A stretch of 30,709 bases of DNA from Apostichopus parvimensis (GCA_000934455.1 KN888672.1:1-30709), one strand, 5' to 3'. Numbered from the stretch's first letter, positions 23,801 to 30,709 are shown. Notes: a model not told the origin generated them from the sequence alone. Program-made: numbers and translations.

Positions 23801-24414
23801 TTCCAAATTTTCCATCCTTTTTAAATATTAAAATAAATGCCCAGTACAGTGTTTCAATACTAAGTTTGAAATCCAATGGATGATTGGAAGCTGTTTGAGT
23901 GTTCTTTATTTACTCTTTGGAGTTAAAATGGATTAACTTTTGTATTTCCTCCATATCAGAAATGGAACACAAGGTTATGTAGGTACTACCACAACAGGCA
24001 TAATTTATATATTTACTAACCCTGACCATAAAAATAATGATGTAACTCTTTTTGCTTTGCTGACCAACTTTTAAGCCTCGATTTAGTTCAGTGCTCTTCC
24101 TGCGACAGTCTTCTATTGATTATAAGAGAAAAACTGACACTATCTAACACAAATGCCACATGCTCACAAAAGCTCAGCTTTTCAAAAATCTAGCTTTTTT
24201 ATGGATATACAAACATGTTTTACGGATATACAGTAAACATGTTTTACCTTGATCACTTGCATCATCAATTAGTATAATCTCCTCCAATAGGTGTCTAGGT
24301 GAGCGATTTATAATGCTATGAACGTTGCGTAGTAAAGTACTCCATGCTTCATTGTGATAGATTAAAATAACACTCGTTGTGGGAAGGTTCGTTGGATACG
24401 GTTTGTTTATACAC
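2714..24414 (-). CDS. GALNT1-like: Polypeptide N-acetylgalactosaminyltransferase, eight exons, N-terminus missing
   Basis: Golgi type II membrane enzyme family that transfers GalNAc from UDP-GalNAc to Ser/Thr of proteins, the first step of mucin-type O-glycosylation. Coding segments, in gene order, are the complements of 24414-24248, 18179-17972, 17303-17133, 12197-12088, 9948-9631, 7314-7216, 6254-6123 and 2860-2714. Every junction has GT/AG ends and codon phases agree across all seven introns. About 449 codons are present, against about 453 expected for the same part of human GALNT1. Visible motifs are [23 protein letters not shown], metal-binding [34 protein letters not shown] and three lectin CLD...Q/W repeats. 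Motifs resemble GALNT1/13 and fly pgant5 more than GALNT2, 3 or 11 (recalled family sequences, no search run). Transmembrane anchor and stem exons were not found. Exon 4 lacks 8 nt relative to the family, giving a frameshift and a stop at 9884-9886, so this copy is either misassembled, a broken allele or a pseudogene. Confidence 0.93.
3070..3113 (+). repeat. Left terminal inverted repeat
   Basis: Pairs with the complement of 5791-5834; mismatches at positions 5, 6 and 34 of the repeat. Preceded by TA. Confidence 0.85.
4715..5178. repeat. Fold-back element with T-rich and A-rich arms
   Basis: The left side has tandem 16-bp units GTTCCGACATCTCTAT leading into a T-rich arm built of TTTTTTTGGACCCAA-like units (about 4741-4965). 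The right side is an A-rich arm of AAAAAAATTTTGGTC-like units (about 5030-5150) ending in the inverted counterpart ATCGGAACGTTAGAGACGTC. The halves can pair as a long imperfect hairpin. The open frames here are artefacts of this composition. Confidence 0.75.
5791..5834 (-). repeat. Right terminal inverted repeat
   Basis: Reverse complement matches 41 of 44 bases of the left end and is followed by TA. Confidence 0.85.
6123..6254 (-). CDS. GALNT1-like: GALNT exon 7: lectin domain, beta repeat
   Basis: A 132-nt, phase 0-0 exon of 44 codons, acceptor ...tttttttcag and donor gacaaa/gtaagt. It reads [20 protein letters not shown], then [28 protein letters not shown] and GNQQW are the hallmarks of the second (beta) trefoil repeat. 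It fits directly between the alpha-repeat exon and the terminal exon. Confidence 0.96.
6345..7030. repeat. Minisatellite, unit about 66-69 bp, about 11 copies
   Basis: Units carry TTTCAATCTACTTAAGTGAC, then TTGGTCATACCAGTCAGCAC and a more variable ACTAGAC-AACCT-ACTAA part. Some units lack the GACTTGGTCATA segment and are about 55 bp. Lies in intron 6, just downstream of the alpha-repeat exon. Copies become degenerate toward 7030. Confidence 0.92.
7216..7314 (-). CDS. GALNT1-like: GALNT exon 6: lectin domain, alpha repeat
   Basis: A 99-nt, phase 0-0 exon (33 codons) with acceptor ...ttcacacag and donor accag/gtaag. It starts [20 protein letters not shown] and ends [12 protein letters not shown]. 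The CLD and the GNQ half of the ricin QxW signature identify the first (alpha) trefoil repeat of the R-type lectin domain, which steers the enzyme toward already glycosylated substrates. It joins the next exon to make GGNQ-IWALTS, matching the family GGNQ-V/I pattern. Confidence 0.95.
8060..9192. repeat. Minisatellite, 72-bp unit, 15 copies, with higher-order structure
   Basis: Core ATAACCATCACATCCCCTAC occurs 15 times, mostly 72 bp apart, with one short unit near 8290 and another near 9077. Two units carry the same A-tract insertion ending TTTCATTTATTGAAACCAGT, 399 bp apart (8392 and 8791), showing that a multi-unit block was duplicated. Because 72 is a multiple of three, the minus strand stays open for 293 codons; this is not a protein gene. 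Lies in intron 5. Confidence 0.95.
9193..9630. other. Intron 5 sequence with no feature
   Basis: AT-rich, with a short CAAACAGA run near 9230. Nothing else recognised. Confidence 0.5.
9631..9948 (-). CDS. GALNT1-like: GALNT exon 5: end of catalytic domain and linker
   Basis: A 318-nt, phase 0-0 exon of 106 codons, with acceptor ...gctgctccag and donor gggagag/gtgaac. It reads [20 protein letters not shown], then [35 protein letters not shown] and [19 protein letters not shown]. The His in GHVF is the third metal ligand of the family, and the PYHFPPGT and [11 protein letters not shown] stretches form the mobile loop and the acceptor-peptide groove. The end leads into the lectin domain. It is the longest coding exon in the window and completely open in the expected frame. 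Confidence 0.97.
9949..11920. other. Intron 4 sequence with no gene
   Basis: AT-rich intronic DNA between exons 4 and 5. The only structure noted is a short hairpin at 10597-10623 with arms GAGTCTCT and AGAGACTC. No repeat element or splice-bounded coding segment recognised. Confidence 0.5.
11925..12035. repeat. AT microsatellite, TTATA/TTATG units
   Basis: Low-complexity run of attat and gttat units directly downstream (gene sense) of the exon 4 donor. Short open frames over it are composition artefacts. Confidence 0.8.
12088..12197 (-). CDS. GALNT1-like: GALNT exon 4: Gal/GalNAc-T motif exon carrying a frameshift
   Basis: A 110-nt exon between acceptor ...gcctttcag and donor ttcaag/gtttgt. 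One base completes Arg, then [20 protein letters not shown] is read. The conserved [16 protein letters not shown] follows only after a change of frame. The family exon has 39 codons here (117 nt after the split base); this one has 109 nt, so 8 nt are missing between ELG and IWGGEN, near 12134-12137. Both flanking borders and the frame of the next exon fit the undeleted length. Without the missing bases the frame runs into exon 5 and stops at 9884-9886. A sequencing or assembly error, a segregating allele and a true pseudogene are all possible. Confidence 0.9.
12627..13112. repeat. Minisatellite, 47-bp unit, about 10 copies, interrupted by a hAT insertion
   Basis: Units carry GTAGGAGAGATGTGTAGGTT then GGTGAA-AGAACACCAATATG, with exact 47-bp spacing in the best copies (for example 12824, 12871, 12918). 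The last unit is cut at 13112 and continues at 15930 after the inserted element. Since 47 is not a multiple of three, the long minus-strand frames cycle through all three frames of the unit and are not genes. Confidence 0.93.
13531..14885. mobile_element. Nested hAT-like element, 1.36 kb
   Basis: Begins CAGGGTCAGAAATAAGC and ends in the inverse of CAGGGTAGAAATTTAG, flanked by near-identical 8-bp repeats CATTGCAG (13523-13530) and CATTGCAA (14886-14893). Both ends carry G-rich GGGGGC / GCCCTC tracts. No transposase frame. It lies inside the larger hAT-type element. Confidence 0.8.
13890..14340. repeat. Internal ABAB-type repeat, about 122 bp per unit
   Basis: Four related segments start near 13903, 14026, 14148 and 14271, each with a TAGCC-AAC...A-TAGTCAA-GGGAAA core. 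Units 1 and 3 share TTTATTCGCT--A--TTGTG; units 2 and 4 share CCATCGGTTTGCAAAAAAA. So a dimer of about 245 bp was duplicated. Confidence 0.75.
15052..15735. mobile_element. TIR element with CAGGGGCGTAGCCA ends
   Basis: Starts CAGGGGCGTAGCCATTA; the end reads as the inverse of CAGGGGCGTAGCCAGGA, giving inverted repeats of at least 14 bp. This terminus is common in animal hAT-like non-autonomous elements. No clear target duplication was found (flanks ttagtaca and gtactaat). The 68-codon frame inside (15433-15639) has no recognisable product. Confidence 0.65.
15930..15980. repeat. Displaced remainder of the 47-bp minisatellite
   Basis: Reads GTAGGAGGTATGTGTAGGTT then GATGACCAGAACAACAGC, a diverged copy of the 47-bp unit. 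It continues the array that stops at 13112 on the other side of the hAT insertion. Confidence 0.85.
15981..17050. other. Intron 3 sequence with a TGACCT-rich stretch, no gene
   Basis: AT-rich intron. Around 16770-16990 lies a stretch with TGACCTCAAGTGACCTTTGA-type half-sites, probably part of a dispersed repeat. No coding signal. Confidence 0.5.
16837..16859 (-). promoter_or_regulatory. Cluster of AGGTCA-type half-sites (possible nuclear-receptor element)
   Basis: Plus strand reads TGACCT-CAAG-TGACCT-T-TGACTT: two perfect half-sites spaced 4 bp and a third imperfect one spaced 1 bp. The arrangement equals DR4 and DR1 nuclear-receptor sites, but it could simply be a piece of a repeat family; no functional evidence. 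Confidence 0.25.
17048..17158 (-). repeat. 37-bp tandem triplication carrying the exon 3 splice donor
   Basis: Three copies of a 37-bp unit hold, in gene sense, CTACTATGCCTGTTAG/GTAAG (one copy has CATG for CCTG). Donor borders fall at 17133, 17096 and 17059. Only the first joins in frame; using the second or third adds 37 or 74 nt and meets TAA at once (GTT AGG TAA). Confidence 0.9.
17133..17303 (-). CDS. GALNT1-like: GALNT exon 3: catalytic domain centre
   Basis: A 171-nt exon following acceptor ...ctttccag. After the shared Arg it reads [19 protein letters not shown], then [19 protein letters not shown] and [10 protein letters not shown], ending on two bases of another Arg codon. The family pattern is TVVCPIIDVISDDTFEY...GGFNWKLNFRWYPVPQREM, so the match is clear though several usually invariant positions differ (Ile-Ser for Val-Val, Gly-Trp for Asn-Trp). 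The exon was not picked up as a long open frame because it is short. Its donor site is the first of three tandem copies of the same 37-bp unit. Confidence 0.94.
17972..18179 (-). CDS. GALNT1-like: GALNT exon 2: catalytic domain with DxH metal site
   Basis: A 208-nt exon between acceptor ...gatactcag and donor gatag/gtatgt. Its first two bases finish a Glu codon begun in the previous exon, giving [16 protein letters not shown]. It then reads [33 protein letters not shown] and [11 protein letters not shown]. The LDSH residues are the DxH motif that coordinates manganese in the family. The exon ends with two bases of an Arg codon completed by exon 3. Intron 1, upstream of it in the gene, is about 6.1 kb and carries several repeat insertions. 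Confidence 0.96.
18365..19530 (+). mobile_element. GC-richer block, probable degenerate retroelement (gag-like part)
   Basis: Base composition rises clearly over this 1.1-kb block and falls again on both sides. The plus strand holds a 162-codon frame (19032-19520) and interrupted Lys/Arg/Ser/Pro-rich peptides such as [13 protein letters not shown] in another frame, reminiscent of a gag-type protein of a DIRS or LTR element. No integrase, recombinase or reverse transcriptase is present and no terminal repeats were identified, so the class is uncertain. Intron 1 of the GALNT gene. Confidence 0.35.
19531..21900. other. Intron 1 sequence with simple repeats, no gene
   Basis: Contains a TTTTTC-rich run (20058-20095) and two 12-base C runs (20595-20606 and 21168-21179). 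No coding or transposon ends recognised. Confidence 0.5.
21907..22726 (+). mobile_element. 5'-truncated non-LTR retrotransposon (LINE) 3' end
   Basis: A 215-codon frame (21907-22554) resembles the C-terminal part of a LINE reverse-transcriptase polyprotein after the RT domain: [18 protein letters not shown], then [11 protein letters not shown] and [13 protein letters not shown]. After the stop there is AT-rich 3' sequence ending GAATAAAGGAAACTGAAACT then GAAACT. A TGAAAC tandem tail is characteristic of CR1/Crack-like LINE 3' ends. The catalytic RT and endonuclease parts are absent. The true left border is unclear and the first about 60 codons may not belong to the element. It is opposite in sense to the GALNT gene. 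Confidence 0.7.
22727..24247. other. Intron 1 sequence with no recognised feature
   Basis: AT-rich DNA with only chance frames; no repeats or splice-bounded coding segments found. Confidence 0.5.
24248..24414 (-). CDS. GALNT1-like: GALNT exon 1 of those seen: start of the catalytic domain
   Basis: A 167-nt exon with acceptor ...cttttacag and donor caag/gtaaaac. The first base completes a split codon. The following 55 codons begin [20 protein letters not shown] and end LIDDASDQ, and the last base starts the next split codon. This is the conserved opening of the GT-A fold: the Cys before the YP-NLPTTSV strand, the [10 protein letters not shown] helix and the IDDASD strand that binds UDP in this family. 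The preceding exon must end with two bases of a split codon; I could not find one in 24415-30709 that reads like the expected SD-I-NR-LPD-R segment. Confidence 0.95.
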
Positions 24415-25005
24415 CTGTAAAAGAAAGAAAAAGCAAAAATAACAAGACAATCATGACATAAACTCACATCCCTTCCTAAAAAGGCAGATTTGGAAGGGGA
24501 AAAAAATCTCATTTGTTCATAAGTTAGCTTGATTTGGAAATCATTACCAAGGGTAGCATTTTTTTTCTGTAATGATGTGAGAGAAGCAGGTGCATTTGCT
24601 GTTAATAGACATTTATTGTAAATCCTTCCATATTTAAGGTCATGTCAAGATCAACCTGAATAATGGTGTCATTGTATCAACCTCTGTCTGTTAAAATAGG
24701 GACAAACCTGCTCATTGTCTACATACAATAACTATACACATCAAGGGAGCAGCAGCTACCAATGTTAACTCAACAACAGCATATTTGCCTGAATACACCA
24801 ACATATATATATGAATTCTTGAAACCACCTATGCAATTTTGATCCTTGGACTATCACAAACAGAATCTCATATAGTTAAACTATAGAGGATGCATTCAGC
24901 ATACAGTATATACATTTGAGAGGCATGTCACTCTGTCCCTATGAGAGCTACCAATATAGCATGTTTTTTTAGCCATGTTTTTTTAGCAACCAATTTAGCA
25001 TGTAA
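24415..25005. other. Upstream intron sequence, no recognised feature
   Basis: AT-rich DNA upstream (gene sense) of the first exon seen. The open frame running through it is intronic read-through from that exon. Confidence 0.5.
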
Positions 25006-25245
25006 GGAGTGTTAGCTCAGTGGTTAACGCCAGTGCCTTTCAATCATTTAGGTCCCGAGTTCGAGTCACTCCAAGATTAATGTATGTTGTCCAGTTACAG
25101 AGTTGTTGACAATTCATAATCATGGACATTAAATATGAATCTAAGAGACTGACATTGGTCAGCTTGCGGCTTTGATAAGCCAATGATGGTTTATTTGGGA
25201 GTTCCTGCTTGCAGGAGGATCTAAAATACATACAAATACATACAT
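25006..25245 (+). mobile_element. tRNA-derived SINE
   Basis: The head (25006-25072) looks like a tRNA: GGAGTG pairs with CACTCC, an A-box-like TTAGCTCAGTGGTTAACGC and a B box GAGTTCGAGTC. The D and anticodon stems are poorly formed. A unique body follows with GGCTTTGATAAGCCAATGA and TTCCTGCTTGCAGGA palindromic parts, and a tail of ACATACAAATACATACAT. These are the three parts of a Pol III SINE. No clear target duplication. Confidence 0.75.
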
Positions 25246-25438
25246 GTTGGTACCTTACAGCACTGTACACAACTTTACTTGGATGTGTAGGATACTTGGC
25301 TACAGATTTATAATTCAGTCAAAGGTCATCAGAGGCTCAACTATTAAATCTTTTGTCCTTGATAACTGACAGAAGGACCTTCTGATGGCTGGTTCATTAA
25401 TAGTTAATGCATGATGTATGAAAACAGGGGGAATTCCA
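25246..25438. other. Spacer without recognised feature
   Basis: No coding, repeat or transposon signal. Confidence 0.4.
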
Positions 25439-25654
25439 TGAGACTGAAGGTCCGCGAGACTGAAGGTCCGCAAGACCGAATTTCCGCGAACATATGGTCC
25501 GCGAGACCAATGGTTCGCGAGACCGATGGTCTATGCATGGTCCATCGATAGGCGTAACTAGACTTTTTCATGAGAGGGGCTTCAGAGCAGGTCAAAGAGA
25601 TTGACAAAGGGGCAATATTGTTTAAAATAGGGTATCGCGGACCTTCGTTCTCGT
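25439..25654. mobile_element. Short fold-back element with 16-bp tandem units at one end
   Basis: The left side has six tandem units of 16 bp (one of 15), GAGACTGAAGGTCCGC type, from 25441 to 25531. The right side (25635-25654) is inverted with respect to the first left unit, 17 of 20 bases matching. The centre is unrelated. GC-rich CpG content contrasts with the AT-rich surroundings. No frame of note. Confidence 0.65.
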
Positions 25655-26179
25655 GGCCTGTAACCTGAAAACATTTTAAAGAGCAACTTTTGTGCATGCC
25701 TGATAGGTTTTGAAATGTGGATGAGTTGAACATCTTGTACCATTGTGAGACCTACTTACATGGGAAGAGCAAATGTAATTTTTGGACCGTTCTTATCACT
25801 AGGCAACACTAAAGAAGGAGATACGACCAATAGAGTTCTGACTCATTCATAGATGCTATTTATCTATATCATTGTTTATTATCTGTGCAATTCTGTATTG
25901 TATACAACAACTCAAGTCACTATTTTATTAATTAGAAATCCAAGTCACATGTCCATTTCAAATGTTGTATGTCTATAAGAGGTCGTTGCAAAAGCTACAT
26001 CAATGGATTTCTAACGTTTCTTTGTATTTTGGTTCTTTTCAAGCAGCCCCTGATTGATGGCTGCAGTCTTCTACTGATCAATGTGTAGTGCAATCACTAT
26101 CATCAAGTAAAGCTAATCAGAGCATGAGAGGAAGGTATTATTTTATATATCAATACCTCAGAGTAAGCCCTAGTGTACT
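25655..26179. other. Spacer with a strong but unsupported splice-donor-like site
   Basis: The minus strand has CCCAT/GTAAGTAGG near 25759 preceded by a short frame, but the peptide does not resemble the missing GALNT exon. Nothing else seen. Confidence 0.4.
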
Positions 26180-26297
26180 TTAGTGCTGATAGTCGTAATT
26201 GATTAATCGCCAGTAGTCGCGATTACACTTTGCAAGTTCGATAAATCGCACTCAAAACCTAAGTTGCGATTACTCGACTACAAGCTAGCACCACTAC
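26180..26297. repeat. Short imperfect inverted repeat, about 118 bp
   Basis: Left TTAGTGCTGATAGTCGTAAT and right complement GTGGTGCTAGCTTGTAGTCG share TAGTCG and AATCGC blocks in inverse order, with several AATCGC / GCGATT motifs between. Possible tiny MITE. Confidence 0.4.
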
Positions 26298-29200
26298 ACA
26301 CAATCTGCTTTTGACAGATTCCGCAAATGAGAGTTATACAAGTGGTTACTGTTTGTGAGTTGTGGAGTATTAGATATCGGTTTTGTAGCCAAAACACCAA
26401 CAAAAGCCCAACCTTGTAATTCTCTTTTGCATGTTTTTTGCTATATATTACAATGATCTACGTACAGTATTTCCTGTATTAATGAAGAAGAGTTCCAAAA
26501 TGCTAAATATAAAATATTGGAACTCTTAACTTGACCTAATGATAGCATTGGTTTCATCGTTTACACTGCTAATGTTCTACCTTGAAAATATGAAGGAAAA
26601 AACCAAGAGAAAGTATAATGTTCCTGATCCTTGTGGCACTATGACATCACAGATTAACAACATGGCAGCCCCCAGACACAACATTTACACTAGGATATCT
26701 CCACAATGGAGGGGATTTCTCTTAGCTATTTAGGGTGAGTTGTTCATCACAAACATCTCCATCATATAAGCTACAGTAAAGACATTAGTTGGATTTGTGT
26801 CTCCTTTAACCATATCAATAACTCCTGCTGACACTGAAGGGTAATCGCAACAACAACAACCACAAAAAGATCTGCAAAAATTATACTGTAGCAAGAAAGT
26901 TCTTTGAGAACTATGCACATCAAGTTTGAATGTTGTATACCATCTTACAATAAATGAATATAACTCGGTAAAACTTGATTCATGTGTTAAAGTGTTCCCA
27001 TAATTATACCAGTTGATTTTTCAAGCATGTTTGGAGCTGAATTGTTCAACCTTTAACTCATTGATGTCAGAAAGTTTAAAAGAATTGTACAGCAATGGAT
27101 GACCACAGAAAAAAAACTCCTTTCTTTACAAACTCCGAAAGTAAATAAACTCACTGACTGTAAGTAAATATAAGGGTAAAACAGTGCATTTTATTTACGA
27201 TTAATCTGCAGTGTCTGCTGCTTCATGGGATAAACTTTCAGGTTTGGCTTCCATATAAGAAGTTCATACAGTATCGACTTTGCAAGCTATTTAGCTTTAA
27301 TTTTCTCCCTGGCGCCAAGATTTCCCAGTATTTGTTTTCTGTAATATCAGATAAACTTAGAATCAAATCAAACTTGGGGGTCAGTACATTTTGCACCATC
27401 TGCTGAGCCTTGGATAGAGAGATGGTGATTGAAACCTTCTCACATCAACTGAGGTGCAAAGATGCATGAAGAGGAAACTAGGTCACACAGGTGGTGATAA
27501 TACTTTATTGAAATACCCACAGAAGTAAAGTCCTGAAGCATTTGAATAACCAGTTGGGAATGCCATTTTAGCAATATACATTTTAAATTTTGAAAATAAG
27601 TTCAAGGTTTAAAAATCTTTATGATGAAAAGTTTACTATTTGATAGTTCCATATGGCGCTTTTGTGACGGGAGGTCAGTTTGGCAGTTGAGATGTTAATT
27701 GCAGTAGGACTGGCCAGCATATTTGTTTCTAATACTACTTTAGTGATATCCCGTATGGGAATCTGTATGAGTCAATGACTAGCATGTACATTGACTAGCA
27801 TATACATTGAATACAGGATATTCCATTGCATTTCTTGTTGAACAAATCAAACTGCAGTGTGGTTTCGATGATGCTACATGAATAACATTATATGAATGTG
27901 ACACACTAGGCTGTAGGGTATAGCCAGGATGAACAACATACTTCAATCTAAGTAGTACAGCAAAAAGCATTGGAGATATGACAATTCAAACAATATTCAG
28001 ATTGGCAGCTGATGACCGAGACGGAAACTTTTCTTGCATTCAGCATACATATAAAATTGTAAGAATAGTTAATTTTAACTTGCACTTATTACAGTAGCTA
28101 TCAATCTTTGTCAAATGACTAGATACAACATACAGGTACCATTCAGCTCAAGTGCAGTGGGCCACACCCTCAAGAAATTGTGTACTCATACTGTATACTA
28201 TTTGTGCCACATCTTCATCAATATTTATTGAAACTGAATTAGGACTCTTTGTCCCGTTGGGCTTTGAGTTTGATATCATCCTCAGCAATATTAAACTGGA
28301 GTATTCTGCAAATATTTCAGGCACAATGATATCAATGTAATGTATACTGGATGGATTCACTGATAAGGTGGCACTGATTCAACTACGGCATTCATCGAAG
28401 AAGAAGAAGAATGTTTCACTAACTTCACTATTGATGGAGAACTAGAGAAGCTGAGCTTTCAATACAGGAAATTGTTAAATGGAAAGGTTTGCTCTTCCCA
28501 AGAGAATTATTAAAAGTCATAGTAAATCTAATAATAGTTCCACCTAAGAATTATCCGAAAACAAAACAATGTAATGTCACATTTATAATTGCTGGTACTG
28601 TAAATATTCTGTTCTTTTTATAATTCTTTAGTTTGTCCCAGCTGTACTGCACATCACACCTTGTTCTCAAATTAGAGTTGTTAGCCATACAGAATCATAC
28701 ATGTATTTTATGGTTTTACTGTGCTATGAGCCATCTGCTTTGATGTATCATACATATGTTGCAACTAATGAGAATGCATGAACCTCTATAAATATTGACA
28801 ATGCAATTTGTATTCAAAAACAAAGTCTAAAATCTATCATGTAAAGATAACAGCATCTTTGTTGGCTCTATTTACCGTAAACTGTTTGCCGGATGTACAG
28901 TACAGTATTGTTTTGTCATCAAAATCAACAGATGTTAGGTAAACCTACACGTGTAAGCTAAGAGTCAGACTAATGCAAGAAAGCATGAATAGATGTACAC
29001 AGACCAAATCTATGTAGGCTCTAGTCGACTCATGGAGTTCAAACTGGGAATCAATTGGGAATCAATATACACCGCTTCAAAGAATTCAAAACTGCAGTCT
29101 ATTATCTCAGTATACAGGAGTTGAGTTGAGTTGTTCTTTACCACAGTGATGGATGCAGACAACATAATGTCATGACAAATTGTCTCTTGCCTCTTATGTA

Positions 29201-29328
29201 CTATTAACAGCCAATATCTACCAAACCTAGTACAGAACACTATCTTTATCACTAAATCTCTTGACCTGATCCCCAAGGTCACATACTGCTTCATACTCAA
29301 TCCACTGTTTTTTAAATTACCCTGTCCT
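26298..29328. other. 3-kb non-coding stretch, no recognised feature
   Basis: AT-rich, with a short GAAGAAGAAGAA run near 28398. Short frames occur on both strands (for example 28148-28360) but none has motif, codon or splice support. The missing GALNT stem exon was looked for here and not found. Confidence 0.5.
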
Positions 29329-29960
29329 TTAAAGCAGCATTTTGCATTTTTGTCCGCCGTTTTCCACTTTTTTGACAAGTCCATCGAGTTCTTTACATAT
29401 CAATCACATAACAGCAAACTATTAAAGATATTAGCCAGGTTTTTTCCCTGCCAAAAGCATTAATTGGCGAGTAATTAAGTACATTTGCAAATAATGAGAA
29501 AAGTGTCCACCGACAAATTCCACATTTTATATTAATCGCATACAGTTCCCCCAACCCAATAGTTTGAATCCAACCAATCAGAGATGCAGGTTTAGTTTTG
29601 AGCCGTTGCTAAAAAATAGATTCAAACGTCAAGTTGGTAACTTGGTACAACCAGCGAGCTGGAATCTAACAGCTCCCTGGTACAACTGCCATAGACAATC
29701 TACACAAATCAAGCATGGTGTTGTATTATGTATTGGCCAATGACGTTCGTAGCTTTTAAATATTCATATTAAGAGGTTTATTTGGATCCCAACGGAAAAT
29801 ATCTTCAAGAAAAACAAAGTTGAAAGTTGTAAATTTTTCGACTTTTATGCCACTTGAAGTAAGATTTGAATAGATAAGCTAGTTATGTATGTTGTTATGG
29901 CATCGTGGAATCAGTGAGGTTGAGAAAAACCATAGAAAAGGATGCAAAATGCTGCTTTAA
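29329..29960. mobile_element. TTAA-flanked MITE-like element
   Basis: Core 29333-29956 (624 bp) begins AGCAGCATTTTGCAT and ends in its inverse ATGCAAAATGCTGCT, with TTAA directly outside both ends. TTAA duplication is used by piggyBac and Kolobok superfamilies; the AG start rather than CC fits Kolobok better, an inference. The inside is non-coding. Confidence 0.75.
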
Positions 29961-30709
29961 GGTCTGCAGCATCTACCTTCCTCCCTCTTCTGTGTACCAA
30001 CCATAAGAATTAAAAGTATTAATGTACTGTAGTTATAGATATTGAAGATAACACAAAGTTGCATGTCATTGCTTTTTGCTGAATACAATTGGAACCCCTC
30101 CATACTTGAAATGACAATTCAGTTGTCATGAAGTCAATTGATCATGCCCTGGTCCCCTAACGACATAAAGTAACATCGCATTTATATATAACTGTTTCTC
30201 AACGTTACATAATCATTTCACTTTTAAAGAAAAACGATAAAGTTGTGGATATATGACATCACTTATTGTACAATGCAAACATCCATATAAGAGTGAATGA
30301 GCTTCAACAAAGTAAGTAGCTAGCGTATACGGATATGGAGTTTGAGCAGTGTCTGTCTTTGACAAGCAATTCATTTTTGAAAATCTTGGCCTTTGCTATC
30401 ACTATCTTTCAGCAGGATCTATTTTACAACTTTATATCCAATACTTCCAAACTTTCCCTATTTTTAGAGAGTAATAACATTGACCTCACTTTTAATAGTC
30501 TTGATTGAAAATAAATAGCATTCAGCCTTCATATTTTGCTGTGCTTTGCTCATATTTTTGAACTAAATATGAGCCCAAGTAACATAACCTGCCTTTATAA
30601 TCTGATAGCTCTTCTACCTTGAGGCACAAGGAACCTTGAATTTTAGATATTTAGGCAGAAAGCAGTCAAAGATTCAGGAGCTGTTAAAGCACCGACATGG
30701 AGAGTAAGT
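29961..30709. other. Right-edge sequence, no recognised feature
   Basis: AT-rich non-coding DNA to the window end; probably still intron of the GALNT gene or its 5' flank. Confidence 0.4.

Noticed and set aside
25006-25072. Functional tRNA gene
   Set aside because: D and anticodon stems do not pair properly and the tRNA-like head continues into a SINE body and tail.
25756-25810. Candidate missing GALNT exon ending CCCAT/GTAAGT (peptide SDKNGPKITFALPM)
   Set aside because: Phase would fit and the donor is strong, but the peptide lacks the expected NR-LPD-R pattern and the putative exon would be only about 49 nt.
28148-28360. Overlapping open frames on both strands of about 60-70 codons
   Set aside because: No motif, no splice borders, no support for either strand; length is expected by chance in 30 kb.
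29010-29384. 124-codon minus-strand frame
   Set aside because: No recognisable family; it overlaps the left end of the TTAA-flanked element and lacks splice or start context.

Overview
The window is a piece of an animal (metazoan) nuclear genome. It is AT-rich and intron-dominated, has no operon-like gene packing, and is full of minisatellites, non-autonomous DNA transposons, a tRNA-derived SINE and a truncated non-LTR retrotransposon. The repeat landscape (hAT ends, TA- and TTAA-flanked short elements, a TGAAAC-tailed LINE) together with the gene's sequence fits a marine invertebrate. An echinoderm or another invertebrate deuterostome is my guess; nothing in the sequence proves it.

Only one protein-coding host gene can be supported. 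It is a polypeptide N-acetylgalactosaminyltransferase (GALNT/ppGalNAc-T, closest in motif style to vertebrate GALNT1/13 and fly pgant5) on the minus strand. Eight exons were assembled by hand, with consensus GT/AG borders and matching phases: 24248-24414, 17972-18179, 17133-17303, 12088-12197, 9631-9948, 7216-7314, 6123-6254 and 2714-2860. They encode the GT-A catalytic domain, the Gal/GalNAc-T motif and a C-terminal ricin-type lectin domain with three repeats. The cytoplasmic tail, membrane anchor and stem exons were not found and probably lie beyond the right edge. In exon 4 the family alignment shows an 8-nt deletion that breaks the frame just before the WGGEN motif, so the copy as written would stop early in exon 5.

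Everything else sits inside the introns of this gene or in its flanks. Intron 7 (2861-6122) holds a 2.77-kb TA-flanked inverted-repeat element that carries a smaller fold-back with T-rich and A-rich arms. Introns 6, 5 and 3 each hold an unrelated minisatellite (about 66, 72 and 47 bp units). The 47-bp array is split by a hAT-type element with a perfect 8-bp target duplication, and that element itself contains a second hAT-like element and a third TIR element. The 5' splice site of exon 3 lies in a 37-bp tandem triplication. Intron 1 (18180-24247) holds a GC-rich probable retroelement block and a LINE 3' end.

To the right of exon 1 (24415-30709) are a SINE, a fold-back built from 16-bp tandem units, a short inverted repeat and a TTAA-flanked MITE-like element, with no recognisable host coding sequence. 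To the left of the stop codon is the presumed 3' UTR and featureless flank.
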